Under the pieces are notes generated by a model. It was not told the DNA's origin and ran no database searches. It worked only from the letters and a program-made list of their open reading frames with translations. Of a stretch of 64,000 nucleotides of DNA, positions 25,764-33,492 are shown in pieces (position 1 is the stretch's first letter; every line of letters starts with the position of its first letter). Source of the DNA: Nocardioides sp. 503. GTDB taxonomy: Bacteria > Actinomycetota > Actinomycetes > Propionibacteriales > Nocardioidaceae. Location: the NCBI RefSeq assembly GCF_004522095.1, contig NZ_SPUI01000006.1, positions 62,001 through 126,000 on the forward strand. Reading direction: 5' to 3'. A program made the position numbers and the translations under genes.

Positions 25764-25776
25764 GGCAGGGTCTGCC
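25764..25776. promoter_or_regulatory. Inverted repeat in the divergent promoter region of the accessory cluster
   Basis: GGCAG-GGT-CTGCC lies 31 bp upstream of the lysozyme-like gene start. A possible minus-strand -35 (TTGACG, 25795-25790) stands about 14 bp further up, but I see no good TANNNT at the right spacing. It is a weak candidate for an operator controlling the operon. Confidence 0.3.
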
Positions 25777-25880
25777 GCTGCGTGGTCCCCGTCAAGCAAA
25801 ATCTCCGGGCCGGCGATCTTCGGCGCCACTGCTCTAGACCACACGTCCGAGCCGGGTCCCGCGTCCTAGTGTCGAGGGCT

Positions 25881-27152
25881 ATGCCGAACCTGAAGGCGTT
25901 CCGCTTCCGCTACGACCCGGTGCTGCAGGCCTGTCTCGACGGCACCCAGCAGCTCAAGGTGGTCAGCCAGACAGGCCCCTTCGAGACCGGACGTCATGTC
26001 CTGAAGATCCAGCGGGCGCTGCTCGACCAGGGCTTCGCGCTGCCCCAGCACGGAGCCGACAGCCAGTACGGCCCGGAGACCGCGACCGCAGTCAGCGAGT
26101 TCAAGACGCAACAGCAGCTCCTGCCCAACGACGGCGTCGTCGGGGTCAAGACCATGACCACCCTCGACGCGATCTTCGTCGACGAGGTGCCCTTCCCCAC
26201 GCCCGTCCTGGGACCGGGGGAGATGACGCTCGACGACTTCGTGGAGGCGTTCCAGGCAGCAGAGGGCGCCAACCCGGGGGACAGTCCCGAGGAGTTCCTC
26301 ACGCGGGTGCGGCAGCTCTACTACCCGGGCACCGACCCGGACGGGCTGACGTTTCGCGAGATCGCCTTCGACCGGCTCCTGCCCGACGCCCCTCGGCTGC
26401 TGCCCGACGGCTCACGCCGACTGCTCACACCCGCGGGCATGGACCCGGTCTTCTTCGGACGGCTGAGCATGCGGGCCCCGGAGAACCCCGTGCCGGGGCG
26501 ACCGTTGGACAACCCGAGCCCCTACTTCTACGACGCCACTGCGACCCGGGTCGACCTCGGTCACCTGCTGCTGACGGTCGACGCGCTCCTCCACCCGCGT
26601 GCGGACACGCCGTACTCCGATTTCCCGGTGCCGGCGATCGATCCGGCGTCGTGGGTCGCGGACATCGGCATCGGTGCGGTGTGGGCGGAGCAGGACGGCG
26701 TTCCCGATGCTCCCCGGGTGCTCCCGCGGCTGCCCGACGGCCAGCCCGACCTGGACGGGTACTACCTGATGTCCGCGCCGGAGGCCGACCTCGTCGGCGA
26801 CGTCGACGGCTTCAACCTCGTCACCTCCATGCTGGCCGGGAGCTCGATGTCCACCACCCTCGTGCGCTACTACGTCGACGGGGAGCAGCCGGCGCTCTTC
26901 CGGCAGAGGTGGCGGGCGTTCGCGAACACCGTGTTCGGCACGAGCGACCCGCTCGCGGACGACCTCATCGCCGCGGTCAGCACCTGGACCACGCGGGTGG
27001 ACCGGTTCAACGACCTGTTCGCCGCGGGCTCGTTCGGCTCGCTCCTCAGCGTCCCGGACCCGCGGCAGTGGCGGCACAGCTCGGACTTCGTCGCCCGCTT
27101 CTTCCAGACCATCCTGGACCAGCTCGCGGTCGAGACCGACCGCTTCGACTGA
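25881..27152 (+). CDS. Peptidoglycan-binding-domain protein, divergent to the accessory operon
   Basis: The 423-residue protein begins MPNLKAFRFRYDPVLQACLD. Residues 38-98 form a clear PG_binding_1 domain (VLKIQRALLDQGFALPQHGA; YGPETATAVSEFKTQQQLLP). The following 320 residues are unrecognised; they are acidic with hydrophobic patches (DLGHLLLTVDALLHP, FNLVTSMLAGSSMSTTLVRY). No signal peptide is visible. TAGTGT (25867-25872) lies 8 nt before the ATG, so the message is nearly leaderless. It starts 147 bp from the operon's first gene on the opposite strand and shares the peptidoglycan-binding theme, so it probably belongs to the same system. Confidence 0.8.
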   Translation: MPNLKAFRFRYDPVLQACLDGTQQLKVVSQTGPFETGRHVLKIQRALLDQGFALPQHGADSQYGPETATAVSEFKTQQQLLPNDGVVGVKTMTTLDAIFVDEVPFPTPVLGPGEMTLDDFVEAFQAAEGANPGDSPEEFLTRVRQLYYPGTDPDGLTFREIAFDRLLPDAPRLLPDGSRRLLTPAGMDPVFFGRLSMRAPENPVPGRPLDNPSPYFYDATATRVDLGHLLLTVDALLHPRADTPYSDFPVPAIDPASWVADIGIGAVWAEQDGVPDAPRVLPRLPDGQPDLDGYYLMSAPEADLVGDVDGFNLVTSMLAGSSMSTTLVRYYVDGEQPALFRQRWRAFANTVFGTSDPLADDLIAAVSTWTTRVDRFNDLFAAGSFGSLLSVPDPRQWRHSSDFVARFFQTILDQLAVETDRFD

Positions 27153-27187
27153 GCCCGCCGTGACGGAGAGCCGCCCGAGGATGACAG

Positions 27188-27224
27188 AACCCGCAGCGGG
27201 GCGATGAGCCTCCGGCTGCGGGTT
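27188..27224. terminator. 10-bp hairpin, bidirectional terminator candidate
   Basis: AACCCGCAGC (27188-27197) pairs perfectly with GCTGCGGGTT (27215-27224). It lies 35 bp after the peptidoglycan-binding protein gene and just past the end of the minus-strand tRNA cluster, so it can serve both. The loop contains a further weak GGGGC/GCCTC pairing. Confidence 0.6.
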
Positions 27225-27231
27225 GTCGACG

Positions 27232-27303
27232 TGGGCGATACTGGGTTTGAACCAGTGACCTCTTCCGTGTCAGGGAAGCGCGCTACCACTGCGCCAATCG
27301 CCC
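27232..27303 (-). tRNA. tRNA-Val (anticodon GAC)
   Basis: The reverse strand folds as a complete cloverleaf of 72 nt, with acceptor GGGCGAT/ATCGCCC, D arm GGCGCAGTGGTAGCGC, anticodon arm CTTCC-CTGACAC-GGAAG (anticodon GAC), T loop TTCAAAC and discriminator A. CCA is not encoded. It is the last gene of a three-tRNA cluster and 67/72 identical to tRNA-Val(CAC) at 29159. Confidence 0.96.
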
Positions 27304-27315
27304 TCTGTGAAGTTG

Positions 27316-27389
27316 TGGAGGTGGGTACGGGATTTGAACCCGTGTACACGGATTTGCAGTCCGTTGCCTCGCCTCTCGGCCAACCCACC
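27316..27389 (-). tRNA. tRNA-Cys (anticodon GCA), CCA encoded
   Basis: The cloverleaf has acceptor GGTGGGT/ACCCACC, anticodon arm ACGGA-CTGCAAA-TCCGT (anticodon GCA) and T loop TTCAAAT. The discriminator is U and is followed by an encoded CCA, unlike the two neighbours. It is the middle gene of the tRNA cluster. Confidence 0.95.
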
Positions 27390-27420
27390 GTGACGGCCAG
27401 GCCTCCAACGACCTACTCCG

Positions 27421-27493
27421 AGCGGACAACGAGACTCGAACTCGCGACCTCAACCTTGGCAAGGTTGCGCTCTACCAACTGAGCTATGTCCGC
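27421..27493 (-). tRNA. tRNA-Gly (anticodon GCC)
   Basis: The 73-nt cloverleaf has acceptor GCGGACA/TGTCCGC, D arm GCTCAGTTGGTAGAGC, anticodon arm CAACC-TTGCCAA-GGTTG (anticodon GCC) and T loop TTCGAGT. It is the promoter-proximal gene of the Gly-Cys-Val cluster. Confidence 0.96.
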
Positions 27494-27539
27494 ACGCTCA
27501 TCTGCTCCCACCCGAGGGCCGGACCTGATGTGCGTGAGA

Positions 27540-27569
27540 ACCGTACCCGATGGGTCGCGGCGGTCCCAA
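27540..27569 (-). promoter_or_regulatory. Promoter of the tRNA-Gly-Cys-Val cluster
   Basis: On the minus strand TTGGGA (27569-27564) and TACGGT (27545-27540) are separated by 18 nt. The predicted start is about 40 nt before tRNA-Gly. The -10 fits the TANNNT pattern used elsewhere in the window. Confidence 0.45.
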
Positions 27570-27624
27570 ACCGGCCACGCCGAGTGTCGCCGGGTCGGTC
27601 CCAGCGCCCCGTGGTTGCGCCTCC

Positions 27625-27630
27625 TAGGGT
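27625..27630 (+). promoter_or_regulatory. -10 hexamer TAGGGT, leaderless promoter
   Basis: TAGGGT ends 6 nt before ATG 27637 and only 3 nt before the in-frame GTG 27634. The spacing favours ATG 27637 as start of the aminotransferase-type gene. Confidence 0.55.
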
Positions 27631-27636
27631 GGCGTG

Positions 27637-28458
27637 ATGCGCGCATGGATCGACGGAGACCTGCTGGACGACCCGACCGGACCGGCCGTCTCGGTGGTCG
27701 ACCACGGGGTGACGGTGGGGGACGGGGTCTTCGAGGCGATCAAGGTCGTGGACGGGCTGCCGTTCGCCCTGGAGCGCCACCTGGAGCGCCTGCAGCGCTC
27801 CGCGAGCGGGCTGGGGCTGCCGGAGGTGGACCTGGACGCCGTACGGCGGGGGGTGCGGGCCACGGTCGAGGGCCAGGACCTGCCGCTGGGACGGATCCGG
27901 ATCACGGTGACCGGGGGCCCGGCGCCGCTCGGCTCGGGGCGCGGCGACCACGCGCCGACCGTGATCGTGGTCGCCGCGCCCCTGGACGCGGCCGCGACGA
28001 CGACGACGGTGGCGACGGTGCCCTGGCCGCGGAACGAGCGCGGGGCGACGGCGGGCCTCAAGACCACGTCGTACGCCGAGAACGTCATCGCGCTCGCGGA
28101 GGCGAAGCGCCGAGGCGCGACCGAGGCCGTCCTGGCCAACCTCCAGGGCCACCTGTGCGAGGGCACGGGCTCCAACGTCTTCTACGTCGTCGACGGCGAG
28201 CTGCGGACGCCGACGCTGGCCAGCGGCTGCCTGGCGGGAGTGACGCGGGGGCTGCTGCTCGAGTGGTACGGCGGTCGGGAGGTCGACGAGCCGCTGGAGG
28301 TCGTGACCTCGGCGAGCGAGGTGTTCCTGGCGTCGACCACGCGCGACGTGCAAGGGGTCGAGCGCTGGGACGGCATGGACCTCGTGGCGCCCGGGCCGGT
28401 CACCCAGGACGCGCTGGCGACCTGGCGCGCGCGTGAGCCGGAGCTACTCGGCTTCTGA
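27637..28458 (+). CDS. Aminotransferase class IV, probably aminodeoxychorismate lyase
   Basis: The 273-residue PLP enzyme of fold type IV has the opening MRAWIDGDLLDDPTGPAVSV, the conserved GDGVFEAIKV block, the PLP lysine in AGLKTTSYAENVIALAEAK (about residue 145) and NLQGHLCEGTGSNVF. It would release pyruvate from 4-amino-4-deoxychorismate to give p-aminobenzoate for folate (PabC), or act as a branched-chain or D-amino-acid aminotransferase; the sequence alone does not decide. The start is set by the leaderless -10. Its 3' end overlaps the convergent SsgA-family gene by 15 bp. Confidence 0.87.
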   Translation: MRAWIDGDLLDDPTGPAVSVVDHGVTVGDGVFEAIKVVDGLPFALERHLERLQRSASGLGLPEVDLDAVRRGVRATVEGQDLPLGRIRITVTGGPAPLGSGRGDHAPTVIVVAAPLDAAATTTTVATVPWPRNERGATAGLKTTSYAENVIALAEAKRRGATEAVLANLQGHLCEGTGSNVFYVVDGELRTPTLASGCLAGVTRGLLLEWYGGREVDEPLEVVTSASEVFLASTTRDVQGVERWDGMDLVAPGPVTQDALATWRAREPELLGF

Positions 28459-28878
28459 GCCGGTCAGGAGGTCGGCGACGAGGCCGTCGAGGTCCATCAG
28501 CCCGGCCTCCTCGCCGAACGGGACGGCGGCACGCGTCTGCGCGAGGAACGTGTGCAGCTCGGACGTGCGGGCCTGCGTGAGCAGCCGGCCGCTGGGGGAG
28601 TGGAAGTCGAAGACCACGACCGCACGGCCCTCGTCGTCGATGGCGGGCCGCAGGCGGATGTCCCCGTCGCCGGACGGCTCCGTGAGCCCCTGGACGACCA
28701 GCGAGCGGGCCACCGCCCAGCTGACGTCGCCGCCGGGGATGTGGAAGGTCAGCCACACGGCGTACGGGTCCTCGGAGCGGTAGCCGAAGGACGCGACGAA
28801 CACGACGTCGACGCCGCGGTCGTCGAGGCACCGCAGGGTGATGTCCTGGCTCACGGCGGGGGTGACGGGCTGCGACAT
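28444..28878 (-). CDS. SsgA-family sporulation/cell division regulator
   Basis: The 144-residue protein matches the SsgA-like family found only in actinobacteria: the N-terminal SQDITLRCLDDRGVDVVFVA, the central YAVWLTFHIPGGDVSWAVAR and the C-terminal FLAQTRAAVPFGEEAG. In Streptomyces SsgB-type members localise to division sites and help recruit FtsZ for sporulation septa; in non-sporulating relatives the role is less clear. ATG 28878 follows AAGGATC. It converges with the aminotransferase gene, overlapping its 3' end by 15 bp. Which SsgA-like subclass this is cannot be decided here. Confidence 0.87.
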   Translation of the reverse strand: MSQPVTPAVSQDITLRCLDDRGVDVVFVASFGYRSEDPYAVWLTFHIPGGDVSWAVARSLVVQGLTEPSGDGDIRLRPAIDDEGRAVVVFDFHSPSGRLLTQARTSELHTFLAQTRAAVPFGEEAGLMDLDGLVADLLTGSEAE

Positions 28879-29036
28879 GACGATCCTTGTCCGAGGTCCT
28901 GGTGTCTGAGGACGAGATGGTGGTCTCGAGAAGGTCTGACGCGATGGAGAGCGGTTCGGTTGCGTCCTCGGCGGAGATATTTCTGCGGAGGCTCTCGCGC
29001 AGGCTCGTTCGTCCCTGCGGTGCCGGCCGGCTCGCT

Positions 29037-29086
29037 GGGTCTCGACGGGCGCTCGTCGCTGGCGGTCCTCGCTGCTCGACCACCGG
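29037..29086. repeat. Intergenic repeat element, GGGTCTCGACGG...CTGCTCGACC type
   Basis: The element starts GGGTCTCGACGGGCGCTCGT and ends TCCTCGCTGCTCGACCACCG. It closely matches 48023-48071 with a handful of substitutions. It lies between the SsgA-family gene and tRNA-Val(CAC). Confidence 0.65.
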
Positions 29087-29135
29087 TGGAGGGGGTGGAC
29101 GGGGCCGCGAGTGTGAGAGGTCCGGAGGGATGGGC

Positions 29136-29141
29136 TAGAGT
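29136..29141 (+). promoter_or_regulatory. -10 hexamer TAGAGT of tRNA-Val(CAC)
   Basis: TAGAGT lies 17 nt before the tRNA 5' end, giving a predicted start about 10 nt upstream of the mature tRNA. No clear -35 is visible. Confidence 0.45.
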
Positions 29142-29158
29142 CTGCGACCGCAGTAGAG

Positions 29159-29230
29159 GGGCGATTGGCGCAGTGGTAGCGCGCTTCGTTCACACCGAAG
29201 AGGTCACTGGTTCGAACCCAGTATCGCCCA
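29159..29230 (+). tRNA. tRNA-Val (anticodon CAC)
   Basis: The 72-nt cloverleaf has acceptor GGGCGAT/ATCGCCC, anticodon arm CTTCG-TTCACAC-CGAAG (anticodon CAC), T loop TTCGAAC and discriminator A; no encoded CCA. It differs from tRNA-Val(GAC) at 27232 only by four bases in the anticodon arm and one in the T loop, and lies in the opposite orientation. Confidence 0.96.
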
Positions 29231-29305
29231 CCCTCACACCGCATCGTCGGCTCCTCGCGACCGGTTCGACGGTCGCCACGAGCACCGGGATGGCACAGTG
29301 CGACC

Positions 29306-29943
29306 ATGACCGGATCGAGCCGTGGCGTCGCCGTCGCGGTGACCGTGCCCTGGTGGCGTCGGTGAGTGCCTGCGACAGCAGTGATCGCAACGACTCCGCC
29401 GGGGCTGCGTTGACCGACCGGGCGACGGCAGCGGTGGCGCTCGACCACGTGCCCGGCGTCACCGACATGGTGCGGGGAGAGTCCGTGCCGGGGGAGCCCG
29501 GCCACGGGGCCTACCTCGAGTACCGACGTGAGGGGCAGGAGTACGACGAGGTGCTGGAGGTGCGCGTCTTCGAGGCCGACCCCGAGCTCGACATCGACTG
29601 CGCGGACGACGCGTCGTTCGAGGGGTGCTTCTCGCGCTCCGTGCCCGAAGGCACCCTGACCGTCGCCTGGGACGAGACCGTGACCGACGAGGACCCCGGC
29701 CGGGTCATGGTCGAGCTGGCCGCGGACGACCGGCTGGTCTACGCGATCTACTCCGGACCCACGGTCACCGGCGACCCTCGCGCGCAGGCTCGTCCGGTCT
29801 CGGTGTCGACGCTCGAAGCCATCGCCCGCGACCACCGGCTCGCCTTCCGCACCACTCGTCAGGTGGTCGAGGCCGGCGAGGCGATCGAGGACTGGGGAGT
29901 CCAGCAGCACCCCGACACCGTCGAGGTGCCGCGCGTCGGGTGA
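29306..29943 (+). pseudogene. Lipoprotein gene with a frameshift inside the signal peptide
   Basis: ATG 29306 encodes MTGSSRGVAVAVTV, the start of a signal peptide, but then runs into TGA at 29363. From 29347, in the -1 frame, the sequence continues LVASVSACDSSDRNDSAG with a lipobox (VSAC) and stays open to TGA 29943. A single missing G near 29347 would restore one ORF of about 213 residues with a normal lipoprotein signal. The mature part is acidic and unrecognised (YLEYRREGQEYDEVLEVRVF; FEGCFSRSVPEGTLTVAWDE). A near-TANNNT hexamer (CACAGT) lies 6 nt before ATG 29306. It is either a real decayed or phase-variable gene or a sequencing error. Confidence 0.65.
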
Positions 29944-29982
29944 GGCTGCGCGCCTCCCTCCACCCACGGGGCACGTTCATGG

Positions 29983-30022
29983 GGTGGTTTCGAGGCTCGC
30001 TGCGCTCGCACCTCAACCACCG
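29983..30022. repeat. Intergenic repeat element with GGTGGTT/AACCACC ends
   Basis: The element begins GGTGGTTTCGAGGCTCGCTG and ends GCACCTCAACCACCG; its terminal 7 bp are inverted repeats. It shares the TTTCGAG and CCTCAACC ends with the elements at 2336 and 39037 but has a different core. It separates the lipoprotein gene from the next secreted-protein gene. Confidence 0.6.
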
Positions 30023-30079
30023 TGGGCCGACGTTGGGCGTTCCGGTCCCATTTCGGCTCGCCCCGTCCTAGCCTGAGGC

Positions 30080-30772
30080 ATGCGTCGTCCGATCTCGCTC
30101 CTTGTCGTCGCCTCGCTCGCGCTCCTGGGCGCGGTCGTGGCGGGTCCTCCGGCAGCGGTGGCCGCAGACCCCCTGACCGGCCGTCTGGTCGACTCGACCG
30201 GTTCACACCCACCGGTGGTGGGGGCGACGGTCCGGCTGCGCAAGGTCAAGGGCGGAGACCCCGGGGCCGTGGTGGACACCGACACGACCGACGGCAAGGG
30301 CAAGTTCGAGCTGGATGCCGGGCCGGGTGCCGACGACGAGTACTTCGTGCAGGTCGTGCCCGGGACCTACCAGGGCGGCTTCGTGGGCGACGGCTACGTG
30401 CAGGCCACGGCGGCGGACGCCATGACCTACGGGCCGCACGCCGCCGTCGGCAAGGTCCTGGCCAACCCGGCGTTCATCCAGGGCCGGATCGTCGACAGCC
30501 GCAGCCGGCGTCCGGTCCGCGGCGTCCGCGTGACCGCCCGCAGCGCCAACGACCTGGGCCAGGTCGAGGGCGCCGACACCACCGACAAGCAGGGCCGCTT
30601 CCGCATCAACCGCCTCGAGTGCGAGGACGACTGCTACCTCCGGGTCAACGGCGAGCCGAAGGGCTACGAGGTCGGCTACCGCGCCTGCAACGCCGGCGTC
30701 GTGCCCGAGTGGGGCGATGCCTGCGCGTCCCCGATCGGTCGTATCGGGAAGGTCCGGCTCGACAGGTCCTGA
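30080..30772 (+). CDS. Secreted carboxypeptidase-regulatory-like domain protein
   Basis: The 230-residue protein has a Sec signal peptide (MRRPISLLVVASLALLGAVV, likely cleaved near AVAADP at residues 26-29). Two beta-sandwich repeats follow, each with the pattern G-x-[LI]-VDS...P-V-x-G-x-x-V...D-x-x-G-x-F (residues about 33-85 and 132-180). They are typical of CarboxypepD_reg-like or SdrD B-like domains that act as spacers or ligand binders outside the cell. Four Cys near the end (ECEDDCYL, CNAG, ACASP) may form disulfides. TAGCCT (30069-30074) lies 5 nt before the ATG, indicating a leaderless message. Confidence 0.8.
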   Translation: MRRPISLLVVASLALLGAVVAGPPAAVAADPLTGRLVDSTGSHPPVVGATVRLRKVKGGDPGAVVDTDTTDGKGKFELDAGPGADDEYFVQVVPGTYQGGFVGDGYVQATAADAMTYGPHAAVGKVLANPAFIQGRIVDSRSRRPVRGVRVTARSANDLGQVEGADTTDKQGRFRINRLECEDDCYLRVNGEPKGYEVGYRACNAGVVPEWGDACASPIGRIGKVRLDRS

Positions 30773-30883
30773 GCGGCTCAGCCGAGCGGGGCGATACTCG
30801 GGCGCGCCGCACGGCGGGTCCTCGATAGCATCGAGTGTCGGCCCGGACCCGGGTCGCCACCGCATGCCAGTCAGGAGCCCCAC

Positions 30884-32884
30884 GTGTCCGAGATCAAGGT
30901 CGTCCGCATCCACGCCGGTGAGCGTGAGGAGCGGACCACCACGACGGGCACCAAGGCGTGGGAGCTCTTCGCGGAGGACACCGAGGTCATCGCCGCCCGG
31001 ATCGGCGACCACGAGCACGGCCAGCTCAAGGACCTGTCCTACGAGCTTCAGGACGGCGACGAGGTCGCCGGCGTCGCGATCGACAGCCAGGACGGGCTCG
31101 ACATCCTGCGCCACTCGACCGCGCACGTCATGGCCCAGGCCGTGCAGGAGCTCTTCCCGGACGCCAGGCTCGGCATCGGCCCGCCGATCGAGAACGGCTT
31201 CTACTACGACTTCGACGTCGAGAAGCCGTTCGTGCCCGAGGACCTCGACAAGATCGAGACCCGGATGCGCAAGATCATCAAGGAGGGGCAGCGCTTCTCC
31301 CGTCGCGTCACCTCCGACGCGGATGCGATCGACGAGCTGAAGGACGAGCCCTACAAGATCGAGCTCATCGGCCTGAAGGGCTCGGGCAGGTCCGACGACG
31401 CGGCCGAGGGCGCGAGCGTCGAGGTCGGCGCCGGCGAGCTCACGATCTACGACAACATCAAGCGCAACGGCGACGTCGCCTGGAGCGACCTGTGCCGCGG
31501 CCCGCACCTGCCGACCACCAAGCGGATCCCGGCGTTCAAGCTGATGCGGTCGGCGGCGGCGTACTGGCGCGGCGACGAGAAGAACAAGATGCTCCAGCGC
31601 GTCTACGGCACCGCCTGGCCCAGCAAGGAGGAGCTCGAGGCGCACCTGCACCGCATCGAGGAGGCCGAGCGCCGCGACCACCGCAAGCTCGGGCGCGACC
31701 TGGACCTCTTCAGCTTCCCCGACGAGATCGGCTCCGGCCTCGCGGTCTTCCACCCCAAGGGCGGCGTGATCAAGCGGGTCATGGAGGACTACGTCCGCCA
31801 GCGCCACATCGAGGAGGGCTTCGACTACGTCGGCACCCCTCACATCTCCAAGGAGGGGCTCTTCCACCTCTCGGGGCACCTGCCGTACTACAAGGACACG
31901 ATGTTCCCGCCCATCGAGTTCGAGGGCGCGGACTACTACCTCAAGGCCATGAACTGCCCGATGCACAACCTGATCTTCAGGTCGCGCGGGCGGTCCTACC
32001 GCGAGCTGCCGCTGCGGCTCTTCGAGTTCGGCTCGGTCTACCGCTACGAGAAGTCCGGTGTCATCCACGGCCTGACCCGCGTGCGCGGACTGACCCAGGA
32101 CGACTCGCACTCCTACGTCACCCCCGAGCAGGCGCCGGCGGAGATCAAGCACCTGCTGGACTTCGTGCTGGGGCTGCTCAAGGACTTCGGACTCGACGAC
32201 TTCTACCTCGAGATGTCGACGCGCGACGACTCCAAGCCCGACAAGTTCGTGGGCTCGGACGAGGACTGGGAGACCGCCACCTCGGTGCTCGAGCAGGCGG
32301 CGCGCGACAGCGGTCTGGAGCTCGTGCCGGACCCGGGCGGCGCGGCGTTCTACGGCCCCAAGATCTCCGTGCAGTGCCGCGACGCGATCGGGCGCACCTG
32401 GCAGATGTCGACGATCCAGTACGACTTCAACCAGCCCAAGGGCTTCGACCTGCACTTCACCGCCTCCGACGGCTCGCGCCAGCAGCCGGTGATGATCCAC
32501 TCGGCCAAGTTCGGCTCGCTGGAGCGCTTCTTCGGGGTGCTCGTCGAGCACTACGCCGGCGCCTTCCCGCCGTGGCTCGCCCCGGTGCAGGTGCAGGGCA
32601 TCCCGATCGCGGAGCGCCACGCCGACTACCTCTACGACGTCGCGCGGCGCATGAAGTCGGCCGGGCTGCGGGTGGAGGTCGACGACTCCGACGACCGGAT
32701 GCAGAAGAAGATCCGCAACGCCCAGCTGCAGAAGGTGCCGTTCATGGTCATCGCCGGCGACGACGACATCGCCGCCGGTGCCGTCTCGTTCCGCTACCGC
32801 GACGGCCGCCAGGACAACGGCGTCCCGATCGAGGAGGCCATCGAGCGGGTCAGCGCCGCGGTGGCGACCCGCGAGCAGGTCTGA
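30884..32884 (+). CDS. thrS: Threonyl-tRNA synthetase
   Basis: The 666-residue class II synthetase has an N-terminal TGS domain (about 1-70), the editing domain with HSTAHVMAQAVQELFP (about 85), the catalytic core with MNCPMHNLIF carrying a zinc-ligand Cys, and GLTRVRGLTQDDSHSY (motif 2 region). A C-terminal anticodon-binding domain (APVQVQGIPIAERHADYLYD) ends the protein. It charges tRNA-Thr and edits Ser-tRNA-Thr. GTG 30884 follows AGGAG at about 7 nt; a possible -10 TAGCAT lies near 30828. It heads the conserved thrS to pgsA neighbourhood also seen in mycobacteria. Confidence 0.96.
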   Translation: MSEIKVVRIHAGEREERTTTTGTKAWELFAEDTEVIAARIGDHEHGQLKDLSYELQDGDEVAGVAIDSQDGLDILRHSTAHVMAQAVQELFPDARLGIGPPIENGFYYDFDVEKPFVPEDLDKIETRMRKIIKEGQRFSRRVTSDADAIDELKDEPYKIELIGLKGSGRSDDAAEGASVEVGAGELTIYDNIKRNGDVAWSDLCRGPHLPTTKRIPAFKLMRSAAAYWRGDEKNKMLQRVYGTAWPSKEELEAHLHRIEEAERRDHRKLGRDLDLFSFPDEIGSGLAVFHPKGGVIKRVMEDYVRQRHIEEGFDYVGTPHISKEGLFHLSGHLPYYKDTMFPPIEFEGADYYLKAMNCPMHNLIFRSRGRSYRELPLRLFEFGSVYRYEKSGVIHGLTRVRGLTQDDSHSYVTPEQAPAEIKHLLDFVLGLLKDFGLDDFYLEMSTRDDSKPDKFVGSDEDWETATSVLEQAARDSGLELVPDPGGAAFYGPKISVQCRDAIGRTWQMSTIQYDFNQPKGFDLHFTASDGSRQQPVMIHSAKFGSLERFFGVLVEHYAGAFPPWLAPVQVQGIPIAERHADYLYDVARRMKSAGLRVEVDDSDDRMQKKIRNAQLQKVPFMVIAGDDDIAAGAVSFRYRDGRQDNGVPIEEAIERVSAAVATREQV

Positions 32885-33009
32885 GTCGGCTCCAGTGCCC
32901 CTCTGTCCGCTCTTCGGCTCCTCTGCAGGGGGGCCGCAGAGCGGTTGACTCCGCGTTGCAGCGGGGCTCGGGACGACGCCACGCACGGCGGTGTGGTGGG
33001 GTGGTGCCT

Positions 33010-33474
33010 ATGGCTCGGACTGTCGCTACCACCACCACCGTCGACCTCGAGGGGTTGCTGTCGTTCGTGAGGCCGCGGCACCAGATGGTGCTGATCACCT
33101 CGCGGCGCGACGGGCACCCCCAGTCGTCGCCCGTCACCGGCGGGGTGGACGACGAGGGGCGGATCGTCATCTCGACCTACCCCGAGCGGGCCAAGACGGC
33201 CAACGCGCGGCGGCAGGGCGAGGCGACCGTGCTGGTGCTGTCGGACCGCTTCAACGACGCGTGGGTGCAGCTCGAGGGCACCTGCGAGGTCATCGACCCG
33301 CCGGACTCGGTGGAGCCGCTGGTCGACTACTACCGCAGCATCGCGGGCGAGCATCCCGACTGGGACGAGTACCGGCAGGCGATGCGCGACCAGGGCAAGT
33401 CCCTGCTCCGCATCACGCCGACCCGCTGGTCCCCGATCGCCACCGGCGGCTTCCCGCCGCGCCTGGCCGACTGA
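33010..33474 (+). CDS. PPOX-class flavin/F420-dependent oxidoreductase
   Basis: The 154-residue protein has the split-barrel fold of the pyridoxamine 5'-phosphate oxidase superfamily: LLSFVRPRHQMVLITSRRDG, QSSPVTGGVDDEGRIVISTY, KTANARRQGEATVLVLSDRF, and TPTRWSPIATGGFPPRLAD at the end. Actinobacterial members commonly use F420 or FMN as a small-molecule reductase or heme/biliverdin-type oxidoreductase; the substrate is unknown. It lies 125 bp after thrS and 18 bp before the lipoprotein gene, so it may be transcribed with the latter. Confidence 0.82.
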   Translation: MARTVATTTTVDLEGLLSFVRPRHQMVLITSRRDGHPQSSPVTGGVDDEGRIVISTYPERAKTANARRQGEATVLVLSDRFNDAWVQLEGTCEVIDPPDSVEPLVDYYRSIAGEHPDWDEYRQAMRDQGKSLLRITPTRWSPIATGGFPPRLAD

Positions 33475-33492
33475 CCGGCTGACCCACCGACC

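Noticed and set aside
29353..29943. Intact gene starting at GTG 29353 instead of a frameshifted lipoprotein
   Set aside because: It would place the lipobox Cys at about residue 7 with no hydrophobic core, whereas the missing half of the signal peptide is visible in the adjacent frame.
32907..32944. Terminator hairpin after thrS (CCGCTCT/AGAGCGG)
   Set aside because: A 7-bp stem with a 24-nt loop is weak, and competing pairings are equally good.
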